A stretch of DNA of 64,000 nucleotides from Cytobacillus kochii (GCF_020171845.1 NZ_JAIVAM010000004.1:372001-436000), one strand, 5' to 3'; shown: positions 35,373 through 44,648, counted from the stretch's first letter. Numbers and translations are program-made. The notes: generated by a model from the letters alone, not told the origin.

Positions 35373-35577
35373 TTCTACTCTACTCCCTGTCTAAGATCAA
35401 TTTAAAGTGCTGTTAAACATCTTTACTCTTTTTCTTTGGTATTATGCACCATTGTAAACGAAATACTTTGATGATTAAACTACTACTTCGCAATTTATAC
35501 GATATTAAGAATTTATTACTTTAATACTTAAAATCAATATAACATTTCCTTAATAAAGTACATTGATTGTTTAAAAT

Positions 35578-35606
35578 ATTATGAACCCTATTTTTAGTAT
35601 TGTCAA
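35578..35606 (-). promoter_or_regulatory. Candidate sigma-A promoter of ilvE
   Basis: On the minus strand TTGACA (35601-35606) and CATAAT (35578-35583) are separated by 17 bp. It implies an untranslated leader of about 200 bases in which I find no T-box or riboswitch. The rest of 35373-35756 shows nothing recognisable. Confidence 0.65.
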
Positions 35607-35608
35607 CA

Positions 35609-35623
35609 CAGTTTCTGAAACTT
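35609..35623 (-). promoter_or_regulatory. Candidate CodY box upstream of ilvE
   Basis: AAGTTTCAGAAACTG matches 12 of 15 positions of the CodY motif AATTTTCWGAAAATT and contains the perfect palindrome AGTTTC-A-GAAACT. It lies directly upstream of the -35 hexamer. Confidence 0.55.
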
Positions 35624-35748
35624 TTCTATTATTCTTACAAATTTATAATCTCCCTATAAACGCAGGATTTTACTAGCTTTTTATTGAAATGATTTGCATG
35701 AAATATTATGCAGAAAAAGGTTTGATTTTTTAGATAATTAGTCAAGAA

Positions 35749-35788
35749 ATACAAAAATACTCGTGACCACCTGCTCGTCACGAGTATT
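35749..35788 (-). terminator. Terminator of the des-desK-desR unit
   Basis: AATACTCGTGAC and GTCACGAGTATT form a perfect 12-bp stem (35757-35788) with TTTTTGT after it on the minus strand, starting just after the desR stop. Confidence 0.9.
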
Positions 35789-35790
35789 CA

Positions 35791-36390
35791 TTAATGAAAC
35801 CAGCCTTTGTTTTTTGATTCTGTGATGGCTTCGATTCTGTTGGTTACTTCTAACTTCTCTAATATAGCTGAGATATAATTACGAACTGTACCAGCTTTAA
35901 TCGTTAATATGGAGGCAATTTCTTTAGTGCTTTTTCCTTCTGCCATTAATTCAAGTACCGCTTTCTCACGTTCTGTTAAGGGATTTTCTTCTCGATAGAC
36001 ATCATCCATCAGTTCCGGGGCAAAAATTCTTTTGCCTGCCATGACACTACGAATCGAATCAGCTAACTCTTCACTCGGACTATCTTTTAATAAATAGCCC
36101 CGTACCCCTGCTTTTATCGCTCGTTGAAAATATCCAGATCTTGCAAAAGTGGTTAAAATAATGACCTTTATGCCACTGTTTTTAATTGCTTCAGCTGCTT
36201 CTAACCCTGTTTTTAAAGGCATTTCAATGTCCATAATACAAATATCGGGACTTTGTTCCTTCACTAATGTAACTGCCTCTTCTCCATTGGAGGCTTGACC
36301 AACGACTTGCATATCGTCCTCAAGGTTCAGTAAAGAACCGAGTGCGCCTAACATCATCCTTTGGTCTTCTGCAATGACAATTCGAATCAT
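35791..36390 (-). CDS. desR: Response regulator DesR
   Basis: A 199-residue NarL/LuxR-type regulator. The receiver domain (about 1-115) has phosphorylated Asp in DICIMDIEMP (about 54) and the conserved Lys in LLKDSPSEEL. The helix-turn-helix (about 135-195) reads LTEREKAVLELMAEGKSTKEIASILTIKAGTVRNYISAILEKLEVTNR. The pairing with DesK and the desaturase identifies it as DesR, which activates des when membranes become too rigid in the cold. The start overlaps the desK stop by 4 bases. Confidence 0.94.
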   Translation of the reverse strand: MIRIVIAEDQRMMLGALGSLLNLEDDMQVVGQASNGEEAVTLVKEQSPDICIMDIEMPLKTGLEAAEAIKNSGIKVIILTTFARSGYFQRAIKAGVRGYLLKDSPSEELADSIRSVMAGKRIFAPELMDDVYREENPLTEREKAVLELMAEGKSTKEIASILTIKAGTVRNYISAILEKLEVTNRIEAITESKNKGWFH

Positions 36391-37523
36391 GCCAAATCTC
36401 CTCCTTCAACTTGTTTAACGACAAGTGGGACAATAATTGAAATTGTCGTGCCCTCATCACAACTGATGTCCAAATGACCATTGACAAATTCTAATCGTTC
36501 TTTCATGCCATTAATCCCATTACCATAGCTTTTTTTCTCACTATTCGTAATGCCTGTTCCGTTATCCTTTACAGTAACGACTAATTCTTTATTTCGTTCT
36601 TCTATTACTACCGAACATTTTGTCGCTCGACTATGTTTGACTACATTTGTAACCGCTTCTTTTAAGCACATACTAATAACATTCTCTATAAAAATGGATG
36701 TGTAAGCTTCTTTTAATGGTTCATTGATTTCCATATCCATTTGCGCTGCTTGTAATATTTCTTTAATACGAACGACTTCTTCCTGCAATCGTATTCCTCT
36801 CATTTGCGATACCATTTTCCGTACTTCATTCAAAGCTGTACGGGCTGTTTGCTGGACATCTTTTAATTCAACTTTTGCTTGTTCTGGGTCTTTTTGAATT
36901 AACTTTCTCGCCAGATCACTCTTTAATCCTATTAGTGAGAGTTTTTGTCCAAGTGTATCATGTAAGTCACGCGCAATTCTTTGACGCTCTTCTTGTTTAA
37001 CAAGGTCGGCAATTCTTTGGTTCGCGTATTCTAATTGTTTCTCTAGCCTCTCTTGTTTTCTTTTATTATAGATATTAAATGGCAACAATATCATACTCAC
37101 TAAAATAATAATCACAAATGGAATTTGACTTAAAAACATGTCACTTTTAACAACAATATTATAATTAATGGCTACAGTCGTTGAAACAATGTGAATGATA
37201 TAAACAATAAAAAACGCCACTCTATTTCTTATATATCCATTATAATAAGCGATAAAAAAAGCAAAATACACATACTGATAAATAATTAACATTGTCATTG
37301 AAACTGCAATCAATAAAAGAGACCATATATAAACTGGCCATTTATTAGATATAAAGGCAAAACGAAAAGTGATAAAAAAGACGACCGTTAATATAATACC
37401 AACAATAATCTCCCAAGTCGTTGAAGATTGAAAGATAAAATAAAATGGGAGAATCGTCAGGATAATCCATATGTATGGTGTCATCCCAGAGCTTTTCAAT
37501 TTATATAAAAGTGGATATGACAT
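36387..37523 (-). CDS. desK: Membrane thermosensor histidine kinase DesK
   Basis: A 378-residue sensor kinase. The N-terminal 160 residues form about five transmembrane helices, which sense membrane thickness in B. subtilis DesK. The HisKA_3 domain has the phosphorylated His in ARDLHDTLGQKLSLIG, and the ATPase domain has NVVKHSRATKC, VKDNGTGI and GNGINGMKERL. The ATG at 37523 has a GGAGG site 6 bases upstream. The open frame runs on to 37574, but that extension lies inside a hairpin and is unlikely to be translated. Confidence 0.94.
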   Translation of the reverse strand: MSYPLLYKLKSSGMTPYIWIILTILPFYFIFQSSTTWEIIVGIILTVVFFITFRFAFISNKWPVYIWSLLLIAVSMTMLIIYQYVYFAFFIAYYNGYIRNRVAFFIVYIIHIVSTTVAINYNIVVKSDMFLSQIPFVIIILVSMILLPFNIYNKRKQERLEKQLEYANQRIADLVKQEERQRIARDLHDTLGQKLSLIGLKSDLARKLIQKDPEQAKVELKDVQQTARTALNEVRKMVSQMRGIRLQEEVVRIKEILQAAQMDMEINEPLKEAYTSIFIENVISMCLKEAVTNVVKHSRATKCSVVIEERNKELVVTVKDNGTGITNSEKKSYGNGINGMKERLEFVNGHLDISCDEGTTISIIVPLVVKQVEGGDLA

Positions 37524-37547
37524 TGTAAACCTCCGCTTCAATGTAGA

Positions 37548-37586
37548 AATAGAAAACTCCTTTGTTTCTTTCATACAAAGGAGTTT
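37548..37586 (-). terminator. Hairpin between des and desK (partial terminator)
   Basis: AAACTCCTTTG and CAAAGGAGTTT form a perfect 11-bp stem (37554-37586) followed on the minus strand by TTCTATTT. It should lower read-through from des into desKR, so the sensor genes are made at a lower level than the desaturase. Confidence 0.7.
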
Positions 37587-37609
37587 CTTAACAGTATTAT
37601 AGCAGATTA

Positions 37610-38620
37610 TTAAGATATCGGTACTTTTCGGTATTGTTTTACTGCACGGTAGCCGACAAATATTTTCTTCTCTTCATCCCAAAGCTTAAAGCGAAGAGAT
37701 TCTAGGCTTGTTGCTAGTGAAATGGTCGGTACATTTTGTAATTGCTCACTGTTAGTATGTGCTTTCTCTAATTCGTAATTTGGGACTCTTGGAGCTAGAT
37801 GGTGTACATGATGGTAACCAATATTTCCTGTCATCCATTGCAGTGGTTTTGGCAATTTGTAAAATGAACTGCCTTCAATTGCTGCACTCACATATTCCCA
37901 TTCTTTATCTGGCTCAAAATAAGAATCTTCAAATGTATGCTGGACATAGAATAACCAAATACCAGCTGCACCAGAAATCAGGAAAATCGGGGTTTGCACA
38001 AGCAGGAATGCTTCCCAGCCGATGAGATAACACATGAAAGCATATAAAGCAACAATTCCTACATTGGTTAAATACGTATTTAATCTCTCTGGTAAACGAG
38101 CACCCTTTCGATTAAAACGATTTTTAAATAAAAATGTGTAAATCGGACCTAATCCAAACATAATGATTGGATTACGGTAAAGTCGATAACCAACCTTCGT
38201 TAAAAAAGAGGCATCCATATATTCTTTAACAGTCAACAACCATATATCTCCTGTCCCACGCTTGTCCAAGTTACTGCTTGTTGCATGATGAACGGAATGA
38301 TCATGTGCCCAAGCGCTATATGGAAAAATCGTAATAATCCCAGCAATCGTTCCCACAATTTTATTCGCTCTGCGGCTTTTAAAGAATGAATTGTGACAGC
38401 AATCATGAAAGATGATAAATATACGTATTAAAAAGCCCGCCGCTAAAACAGATAAAGCTAATGTCAATAAATAATGAATGGAAAGTGAAAAATAAGCAAG
38501 TGTCCATAAACCAAAAAATGGTACCAGCGTATTGATTAATTGATATATACTTTTGTTACGATTCGCCTTTTCAAATGGCAGCATTTGTTTTCTCAATGTT
38601 TTCAAACGTTCTTTTGTCAT
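37610..38620 (-). CDS. des: Acyl-lipid fatty acid desaturase Des
   Basis: A 336-residue membrane desaturase with the three histidine boxes of the di-iron centre: HDCCHNSFF (about 72-80), HDHSVHHATS (about 105-114) and the C-terminal HHVHHLAP (about 272-279). Several membrane segments lie between them. The enzyme introduces a double bond into phospholipid acyl chains at low temperature (delta-5 in B. subtilis). It is the first gene of the des-desK-desR unit. An extra HTFEDSYF box is as expected for the family. Confidence 0.96.
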   Translation of the reverse strand: MTKERLKTLRKQMLPFEKANRNKSIYQLINTLVPFFGLWTLAYFSLSIHYLLTLALSVLAAGFLIRIFIIFHDCCHNSFFKSRRANKIVGTIAGIITIFPYSAWAHDHSVHHATSSNLDKRGTGDIWLLTVKEYMDASFLTKVGYRLYRNPIIMFGLGPIYTFLFKNRFNRKGARLPERLNTYLTNVGIVALYAFMCYLIGWEAFLLVQTPIFLISGAAGIWLFYVQHTFEDSYFEPDKEWEYVSAAIEGSSFYKLPKPLQWMTGNIGYHHVHHLAPRVPNYELEKAHTNSEQLQNVPTISLATSLESLRFKLWDEEKKIFVGYRAVKQYRKVPIS

Positions 38621-38651
38621 ATTGTAAGTTCCTTTCCTTCAATATAATTTA

Positions 38652-38680
38652 ATAATAAAGACGTCTGAAAATACTGTGAA
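38652..38680 (-). promoter_or_regulatory. Promoter of des
   Basis: On the minus strand TTCACA (38675-38680) and TATTAT (38652-38657) have a 17-bp spacer, about 30 bases before the des start. Confidence 0.75.
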
Positions 38681-38702
38681 GACATAGGTGTCATCACGCA
38701 AC

Positions 38703-38718
38703 CATGATAAATGTCATG
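38703..38718 (-). promoter_or_regulatory. Candidate DesR operator
   Basis: An inverted repeat CATGA-N6-TCATG centred about 65 bases before the likely transcription start, a usual place for an activator. A further TCAT lies 10 bases nearer the promoter. Assignment to DesR is by position. Confidence 0.55.
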
Positions 38719-38743
38719 TATCCATTAAGACCAACTACTAATA

Positions 38744-39328
38744 TCAGCCTTCAAGCTCAATTATAAGGTCAAATAAAACTTTATAAATAAGTGAAAAAGC
38801 TTCGCCTATCTTCATATCTTCAGAAAATCCTTCAATATAATCTAACGTAAAGTTAATTTCCCATAAGCCATCTTTTTGATTAAACATGGGGCTGAGTCGC
38901 GCTTCATCACTTGTGAAGATTGACATAAAATAGGCTTTAATTTCTTTTTCCTTTTTCTTAGGCTGTTTTAAACCAATCAAGCAATCATAAGTACGGAATA
39001 AATCATCTACTTCAAAAGAAAGTGATTCAACATTTAGTTGATCGAACCATACGGATTCAACATAGACGAATTCATTGATATGTTGCTTAAAATAAGTGAT
39101 CGGCTGCTCAAAAAATTCACTGGCCGATTCTGTCCCAAGGAAATTTTCTGTTTCTTTATCGCCTCTTTCAATATAACTATCAAAAAAGCGCTTTTTAGGA
39201 TCGAGGACGTTTTCCTCTTTTTCATCTATTAACTTCTGCTTTTTTGCGTAGTTTAATTCTTCATTAAATAATAATTCTCCATTTTCTTTTGCTTGTCTAA
39301 TTCTTTCAACTAACTGTTCTTTAAACAT
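38744..39328 (-). CDS. Conserved Bacillaceae protein of unknown function
   Basis: A 194-residue acidic protein from the ATG at 39328 (AAGAGGTG site 6 bases upstream); an in-frame extension to 39394 is less likely. It has no signal peptide or membrane segment. It contains the stretches RFFDSYIERGDKETENFLG, VYVESVWFDQLNVESLSFEVDDLFRTYDCLIGL and LWEINFTLDYIEGFSEDMKIGEAFSLIYKVLF. Similar proteins in Bacillus genomes are sometimes misnamed branched-chain aminotransferase, but no PLP motif is present. The function is unknown. Confidence 0.78.
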   Translation of the reverse strand: MFKEQLVERIRQAKENGELLFNEELNYAKKQKLIDEKEENVLDPKKRFFDSYIERGDKETENFLGTESASEFFEQPITYFKQHINEFVYVESVWFDQLNVESLSFEVDDLFRTYDCLIGLKQPKKKEKEIKAYFMSIFTSDEARLSPMFNQKDGLWEINFTLDYIEGFSEDMKIGEAFSLIYKVLFDLIIELEG

Positions 39329-39596
39329 TATTCGCACCTCTTTGTCTTTCATTGCAAGTTTTACTCCTTTACATTCTACACAACTCTCTATCATGCTTTC
39401 AACAATGGAAAATCACATATTGACGAACATCCACTATCAATGATTCCAATAACCGCCATCTCATCCTTTCAATCAGTTTAGGTTGCAACCTAGCATCATA
39501 AAATTTATCTTAAAATCTTTACTTCTTTCATATGTATAAAATAGGCTGCAATTGATTTATGAAGGTTCGTGAATGCATAAACTATAAATTAAAAAT

Positions 39597-40130
39597 GTGG
39601 TGATGACTTTGCAAATACTTCCTTTTCAAAATTTAAAAGAGAAAAACTTAACATTTGAAGATGTTTTTGAGCGCATTCTTCACTTCATGTACATCCAACC
39701 GAGAGGAAATTATAAACTGATTGTTGGAACAGACTCTCAAGTACATCCTGCCCATACTTTATTTATCACTGGTATAGTGGTTCAAAATGCAGGAAAAGGA
39801 GCGTGGGCTTGTATTAGAAAATGTTCCGTCCCACGAAAAATGCTTCATCTACATGAACGAATTTCTTTTGAAACTTCTTTAACTGAAGAAATTGTTGCAT
39901 TATTTGATGAAGAGAAGAAAAACAAGATGATTGATATCGTCTTACCATTTATTTACCAAGGTGCAAGTTTTACGATGGAAGGCCATTTAGATATTGGTGC
40001 CGGCTCTCGTAATAAAACGAAGGAATATGTAGCTGAAATGGTCGCAAGGATGGAATCCATTGGTGTGGAAGCCAAAATAAAACCAGAGGCATATGTCGCC
40101 TCTAGTTATGCAAATAAATTCACAAAATAA
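39597..40130 (+). CDS. ykuK: YkuK family protein (RNase H-like, DUF458)
   Basis: A 177-residue protein of the DUF458 family, predicted to have an RNase H-like fold. Conserved blocks are LTFEDVFERILHFM, YKLIVGTDSQVHP (an early Asp as in RNase H cores), GKGAWACIRK and GASFTMEGHLDIGAGSRNKTKEYVAEMVARMESIG, ending in SSYANKFTK. It is nearly collinear with B. subtilis YkuK, of unknown function. The start is uncertain: GTG at 39597 or ATG at 39603, neither with a strong ribosome binding site. Confidence 0.88.
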   Translation: MVMTLQILPFQNLKEKNLTFEDVFERILHFMYIQPRGNYKLIVGTDSQVHPAHTLFITGIVVQNAGKGAWACIRKCSVPRKMLHLHERISFETSLTEEIVALFDEEKKNKMIDIVLPFIYQGASFTMEGHLDIGAGSRNKTKEYVAEMVARMESIGVEAKIKPEAYVASSYANKFTK

Positions 40131-40131
40131 A

Positions 40132-40587
40132 TTACTGATGCAGTGAATACTGCTGTTCTGCTTTCTCTGCGACTGCATTCGTTAACTCGGTTGTAATTTC
40201 AGGAAGAGAGGTTTCTAAAATAGCATTCGCCATTTTTGCCATCATTCCTTCAGCTACAATCTCTAAAAAGCCCGTCATCACTACTTCTTTTTTAGAAGAA
40301 TTTACACTTGAGAAAAAACCATTGCCCTTAAATTTCTCATTGATACCTGTTAAGTTAAATGTCACTTTATTAGGTGCCTGCCATCTAGTGATATCAACCT
40401 GTAGCTCTATCTTCTTTTTCATTAAGCCGACATCTACTTTAAACACCCAGATGGAGCTTTTTTCATTTAATATTTCATGCCTTATATATCCAGGAACAAG
40501 TGGTGCCCAATGGTTCATATCACTAACAAACTGCCATAGGTGTTCAATTGATACATTTACTTTTTTCTCATGATGAAAGCTTGCCAT
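40132..40587 (-). CDS. SRPBCC (CoxG-like) family protein
   Basis: A 151-residue START/SRPBCC-fold protein from the ATG at 40587, with an AAGGAG site 9 bases upstream. Typical features are an N-terminal HHEKKVNVSIEHLWQFVSDMNHWAPLVPGY, then an antiparallel sheet ending in a C-terminal helix. It matches the CoxG (carbon monoxide dehydrogenase subunit G) family, which in Bacillus without CODH probably binds a hydrophobic ligand or membrane. It converges on ykuK with 1 base between stops. The open frame to 40719 has no supporting start. Confidence 0.85.
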   Translation of the reverse strand: MASFHHEKKVNVSIEHLWQFVSDMNHWAPLVPGYIRHEILNEKSSIWVFKVDVGLMKKKIELQVDITRWQAPNKVTFNLTGINEKFKGNGFFSSVNSSKKEVVMTGFLEIVAEGMMAKMANAILETSLPEITTELTNAVAEKAEQQYSLHQ

Positions 40588-41070
40588 TATGCCTCTCTCC
40601 TTCATTCTCGTCTTAGATGCTACTGCCTTATTTCTATTCAAGCAGTAAGGGAAACATGCTAACGAAAACAAATTAGAAACTCTAGAGGTAAAAGCTGCTT
40701 GCTTAAAATCAATTGACATTGCTTCAGTTTAATAAAACCGTTATACCTCATCATGTTCGCTCTTTTAAATGGCAGAAAAAAAGAGAATACATTCCTACCT
40801 TATATTCTATTAAAATCAATGGACGAAGTAGATAGTTTCGATATTAAATCTCTCACCTTTAAAGAATAGCGTGCAATCTTTATACAATTGCTAAAAAAAA
40901 GATCATACTACGATTTACTTTGTCTATTTGAGCCATAACGCAGTCATAATTTAGGCTATCGTCTAATGGCTATACTACAGACGTCTGTAGCGCGATGATT
41001 AGCTTTAGATTGGGGGTGGTCAACCCACTAATTCACATTGTGTAGGTTGCTTCACATTCCCTTTATATCT
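40588..41070. other. Gene-free stretch
   Basis: About 480 bases between the CoxG-like start and the luciferase-like stop. A short GGGTGG-TCAA-CCCAC hairpin occurs near 41017-41030 without a T run. No gene or operator is recognised. Confidence 0.5.
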
Positions 41071-42063
41071 CTAAAAAACTGGTTTGTTAATCATATCAGC
41101 CAATAATTTATATGACTTTAGACGATCGTCATAATCATGTGTTATTGTCACGATCATGACTTCATCTATGCCGTATTGGTCTGTAAGACTTAACAATTCT
41201 CTCTTGACCTTTTCCGGATTACCAATAATCATTCTTTCTTTCATCTTAGCTACTTTTTCTTGTTTTGCAATGAAATAGGGATGCTTAATTGCTTCCTCTA
41301 CTGAAGGCACTTCTTGCTTCTCTCCATCATCTGATTGGAGATGCCATAATAATACTGAGGTAGCTATTTCCTCAGCCTTTTCATCTGTTTCAGCACAAAT
41401 AACGGAGACGGTTAACATCATATTTTGTTGTTCGTTCTTGCGCTTCTCTTTAAAAAGGTCAATCGCCTCTCTACCATTAGCTTCACTCATAAATTGTCCA
41501 AAACAGTAATGTAACCCTTTTTCGGCTGCTAAACTAGCACTTTTATGGCTTGTTCCTAACATCCACACTTCAGGCTTTATTGGTGGGAAGGGACTTGCCT
41601 TCACTTTACGAAAAAGATGGTCTTCTGGATGATGGTCATTTAAAAAAGCAAGTAGTGTATCAATAGACTGTGGCCACTCTTTGACAGCTTGCAAATAATT
41701 CCCTGCTAGTGCAATACTTGCTTCAGCAGATGCTCCTGGTGCTCTTCCTATACCGAGGTCTATACGTCCTGGAAAAAGTGTGCTTAATAAATGAAAGTTC
41801 TCTGCCACTTTAAAAGGTTTATAATTCGGTAGTAACAACGCACCCGAGCCAATCCTTATAGTTGACGTTTGTGATGCAATATAACTCATCATAATTTCAG
41901 GAGAGGAACTAGCGAGCCCAGGCAAGTCATGATGCTCTGCAATCCAATAGCGGTAATAGCCTAATTCATCCGCTGTTTTTGCTAACTGCAGTGAGGCCTC
42001 AAGTGCTTCTTTTGCTGTCTTGCCTTTGGCAATTGGTGATTGATCTAAAATACTCAGCTTCAC
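41071..42063 (-). CDS. LLM class flavin-dependent oxidoreductase
   Basis: A 330-residue bacterial-luciferase-like TIM-barrel protein. It has the N-terminal LSILDQSPIAKGKTAKEAL, YRYWIAEHHDLPGLASSSPEIMMSYIASQTSTIRIGSGALLLPNYKPFKVAENFHLL and RIDLGIGRAPG, typical of the MsnO8-type LLM family (YvbT/YceB-like). It uses reduced FMN to oxidise an unknown substrate. The start is 14 bases after the helicase stop, so it is likely the second gene of that operon. Confidence 0.93.
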   Translation of the reverse strand: MKLSILDQSPIAKGKTAKEALEASLQLAKTADELGYYRYWIAEHHDLPGLASSSPEIMMSYIASQTSTIRIGSGALLLPNYKPFKVAENFHLLSTLFPGRIDLGIGRAPGASAEASIALAGNYLQAVKEWPQSIDTLLAFLNDHHPEDHLFRKVKASPFPPIKPEVWMLGTSHKSASLAAEKGLHYCFGQFMSEANGREAIDLFKEKRKNEQQNMMLTVSVICAETDEKAEEIATSVLLWHLQSDDGEKQEVPSVEEAIKHPYFIAKQEKVAKMKERMIIGNPEKVKRELLSLTDQYGIDEVMIVTITHDYDDRLKSYKLLADMINKPVF

Positions 42064-42077
42064 ATTATCCCTCCTGT

Positions 42078-44648
42078 TTACCTCTTATAGTAACGTCTTC
42101 TTCTACTCGGTTGATTCTTATGGCAATCATCGCAAATGTTAAAGGCATGATCCCAAGCTAAAGATTTCCCACAACGCTTACATGTTTTTTTCATATTTGC
42201 AATATCATCATCTAATCGTTCAAACACATGATTAGATATATCGTCCCTCACTCTTTCCCAATAGATGGCTTCAGTATGTTGACCTAATTTATAGAGAAAT
42301 AGTAAATGAAGACCTATTGCTTTATATGAATACTCAAGGTCTTCAAGATTACGGTTTCTTAACCTTGGTTCAGGCAACTCTTCATGATCAATGATACTGT
42401 ACATCGTCTGCTCCCATTGCCGAATCAGGTCCGCTTCTTTTTTTGAAAAAGGTAGATGTAAGAAGCTGTACAAATCTTTTAAAGGCATTCTCGCTTCAAT
42501 CTCTGTCCCTCTAACCAGTTCATAAAGCTCCCTTTCTTCACTTAATGTTGCTTTCTTAGTTCCCTTTGGACTTTCAAACAAATCCCAGAGTTCAAAAAAC
42601 TTCCCTAAATCACGATAATACAAAAGAAAGCGATCAAAAATGGCTGAAGTAGGGGCAATAGCAAAACTTTCAATCGGAGCATCTACTTGTGATAATAAAC
42701 CGCTCATTAACTTAATCCGGTCAAAAAAGGCCACTCTACCTACAGGGTAAATACCTTTTCTCCCCGCTCTCCCAGCAATCTGTTTCACTTCTTGAGAAGT
42801 CAGTGTGCGACGTTTCGTACCATCAAATTTCTCCGTTTCCAAAAAAACAATCCGTCGTATCGGTAAATTTAATCCCATTCCGATTGCGTCTGTTGAGACA
42901 ATGACATCAGATTGACCAGCTGTAAAGCGATTAACCTGTTTCTTCCTCGTTTCAGGTGGCATACTGCCATATATCATACTCACTTGATGACCTTTTCTCT
43001 GTAACATAGACGCTGTTTCGAGTACCCTTTTACGTGAGAAACAAATCAGCGCGTCACCCTCTTTTACGTTTTTTAGGGTGAACTCTTCACTGTCTACTTC
43101 CAAAGGGGCTTCTCGTTTATATCTATGTATTTCAACATTGCTATCTCCAATTAACTGCAACAGCATAGCTTCGGCATTTTTACTCGCAATAATATGCACT
43201 TCTCCCGCATTTGCCTTTGTGATTGCCTTAAACCAAGCATAGCCACGGTCCTTATCACTAATCATTTGTGATTCATCTATAACAATGACATCATAATCAT
43301 CTTTCTCATAAAACATTTCAACAGTACAAGCTAAATGTGTCGCACCTGAGGTTTCTCGTTCTTCTTCTCCAGTTTTTAAAGAACAAGGTGTTCCTTCATT
43401 GTTTAGCTTTTCATAGACTTCAAGTGCCAACAAACGTAATGGGGCTAAATATAACCCGGATGGGGCTGCTTTCATTTTCTCTAGCGCTTGGAACGTTTTC
43501 CCTGTATTTGTTTCACCAATATGAAGAACAAATTTCTGATAAATATTCTTTCGGCTCTCATAAGCAGAGGCAAAAATATCATTCAACATTCTTTGTTGTT
43601 GTTCTTCTTTTTGTCTCCGTTCCCGTTCTTCTTGTTTGCGCTTCATTTTTCTTTCTTTTATTTGTATTTCATATAAGCTTCGCTGCTCTTCTAAATCAAA
43701 ATCCTCATTTGCTATCGTCAATAAATCGTTCACATAATCTTCCATGATTCGGCCTAGTGCATTTGGAATTAAATCCTCCCAATCGATTAAATCCAACAAC
43801 TTCTCTCCAGTCAAACTATGATGGAACAAAGATTGATACTTATCGATATGATCTTGACCAAGTTGTAATAGAAGCGCTTGTTGTATAAGCGTATGTAAAG
43901 TTTCTCCTACCATTTGTTCATATTCAAAATAGTATGTTTCATACTCAAAATACCATTTATTTTTTATCATTACTTTGTGGAGATTACCTGTAAACTCCTC
44001 AAAGAAATCTTCTACACGGGGGTAATCATCAACGACAAAAGGGCCCACTTCCACTAAAGGCTCTTCTAAGTAACGTGATTCCGTCTCATGATACTTCACT
44101 CTATTTGTTAAATCCGTTTTAAGCTTTAGAGCCAATTTATGTCTTAAAGTTAAAAAGAGATTTTCACTGTTTTTTGACAACCATTGTTCTGCTTCTTCAC
44201 ATAGAAATTCTTGATAGGCGTACCTTTCTTGTTTGATCTGGCGTTCTTTTTCTTCTTGAAGATATCTTTCTCTTGCATAAGCATAACGCTTCGCCCACTT
44301 TTCAGGTTGATCTTCAAAAATCGAATGCAGCAAACTATTTACATTTAATGGACGAAACTCAATGACTTCTTTCCTAAATGCTTGATTTAACGTTTTCTTA
44401 TTCATATCTTCAATAACATAGTTTTTTTTCTTTAAATATTCCTTCTTATGAAAACGAGAGAGTTTGTTTGTCGCTTTATTACTCCACACATTTTGCCAAA
44501 CTTGTGCTAAAAACGGGGCTCGATCCTTTATATATTGTGAAAAACTTAACATTTGTTCATTTGCACCTAAATAATAATCTATATCTTCATAAATTTTCAT
44601 TTTTGTATATTCAATCGCTTGACGATGGATATCCTCTAATTGCTTCAT
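42078..44648 (-). CDS. SUV3-like superfamily 2 RNA helicase
   Basis: An 856-residue helicase. The N-terminal 340 residues are long, charged and helical, ending in a KMKRKQEERERRQKEEQQQ coiled coil. The helicase core has Walker A GETNTGKT (378-385), LAPLRLLALE, DESQ (458-461) instead of DEAD, VIVSTDAIGMGLNL and QIAGRAGRKG. This set is the signature of the Suv3/Ski2-like group known from mitochondria, where it unwinds RNA for degradation. The C-terminus has a CxxC...CxxC zinc ribbon (CKRCGKSLAWDHAFNICDDCH) and a basic RRRRYYKR tail. The substrate in bacteria is unknown. Confidence 0.9.
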   Translation of the reverse strand: MKQLEDIHRQAIEYTKMKIYEDIDYYLGANEQMLSFSQYIKDRAPFLAQVWQNVWSNKATNKLSRFHKKEYLKKKNYVIEDMNKKTLNQAFRKEVIEFRPLNVNSLLHSIFEDQPEKWAKRYAYARERYLQEEKERQIKQERYAYQEFLCEEAEQWLSKNSENLFLTLRHKLALKLKTDLTNRVKYHETESRYLEEPLVEVGPFVVDDYPRVEDFFEEFTGNLHKVMIKNKWYFEYETYYFEYEQMVGETLHTLIQQALLLQLGQDHIDKYQSLFHHSLTGEKLLDLIDWEDLIPNALGRIMEDYVNDLLTIANEDFDLEEQRSLYEIQIKERKMKRKQEERERRQKEEQQQRMLNDIFASAYESRKNIYQKFVLHIGETNTGKTFQALEKMKAAPSGLYLAPLRLLALEVYEKLNNEGTPCSLKTGEEERETSGATHLACTVEMFYEKDDYDVIVIDESQMISDKDRGYAWFKAITKANAGEVHIIASKNAEAMLLQLIGDSNVEIHRYKREAPLEVDSEEFTLKNVKEGDALICFSRKRVLETASMLQRKGHQVSMIYGSMPPETRKKQVNRFTAGQSDVIVSTDAIGMGLNLPIRRIVFLETEKFDGTKRRTLTSQEVKQIAGRAGRKGIYPVGRVAFFDRIKLMSGLLSQVDAPIESFAIAPTSAIFDRFLLYYRDLGKFFELWDLFESPKGTKKATLSEERELYELVRGTEIEARMPLKDLYSFLHLPFSKKEADLIRQWEQTMYSIIDHEELPEPRLRNRNLEDLEYSYKAIGLHLLFLYKLGQHTEAIYWERVRDDISNHVFERLDDDIANMKKTCKRCGKSLAWDHAFNICDDCHKNQPSRRRRYYKR

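Noticed and set aside
35373..35570. T-box leader for ilvE
   Set aside because: No T-box sequence (AGGGTGGNACCGCG) and no terminator hairpin are found in the leader.
43337..43747. 136-residue ORF opposite the helicase gene
   Set aside because: It is antisense to a well-conserved helicase coding region, has no ribosome binding site and a biased composition, so it is a shadow ORF.
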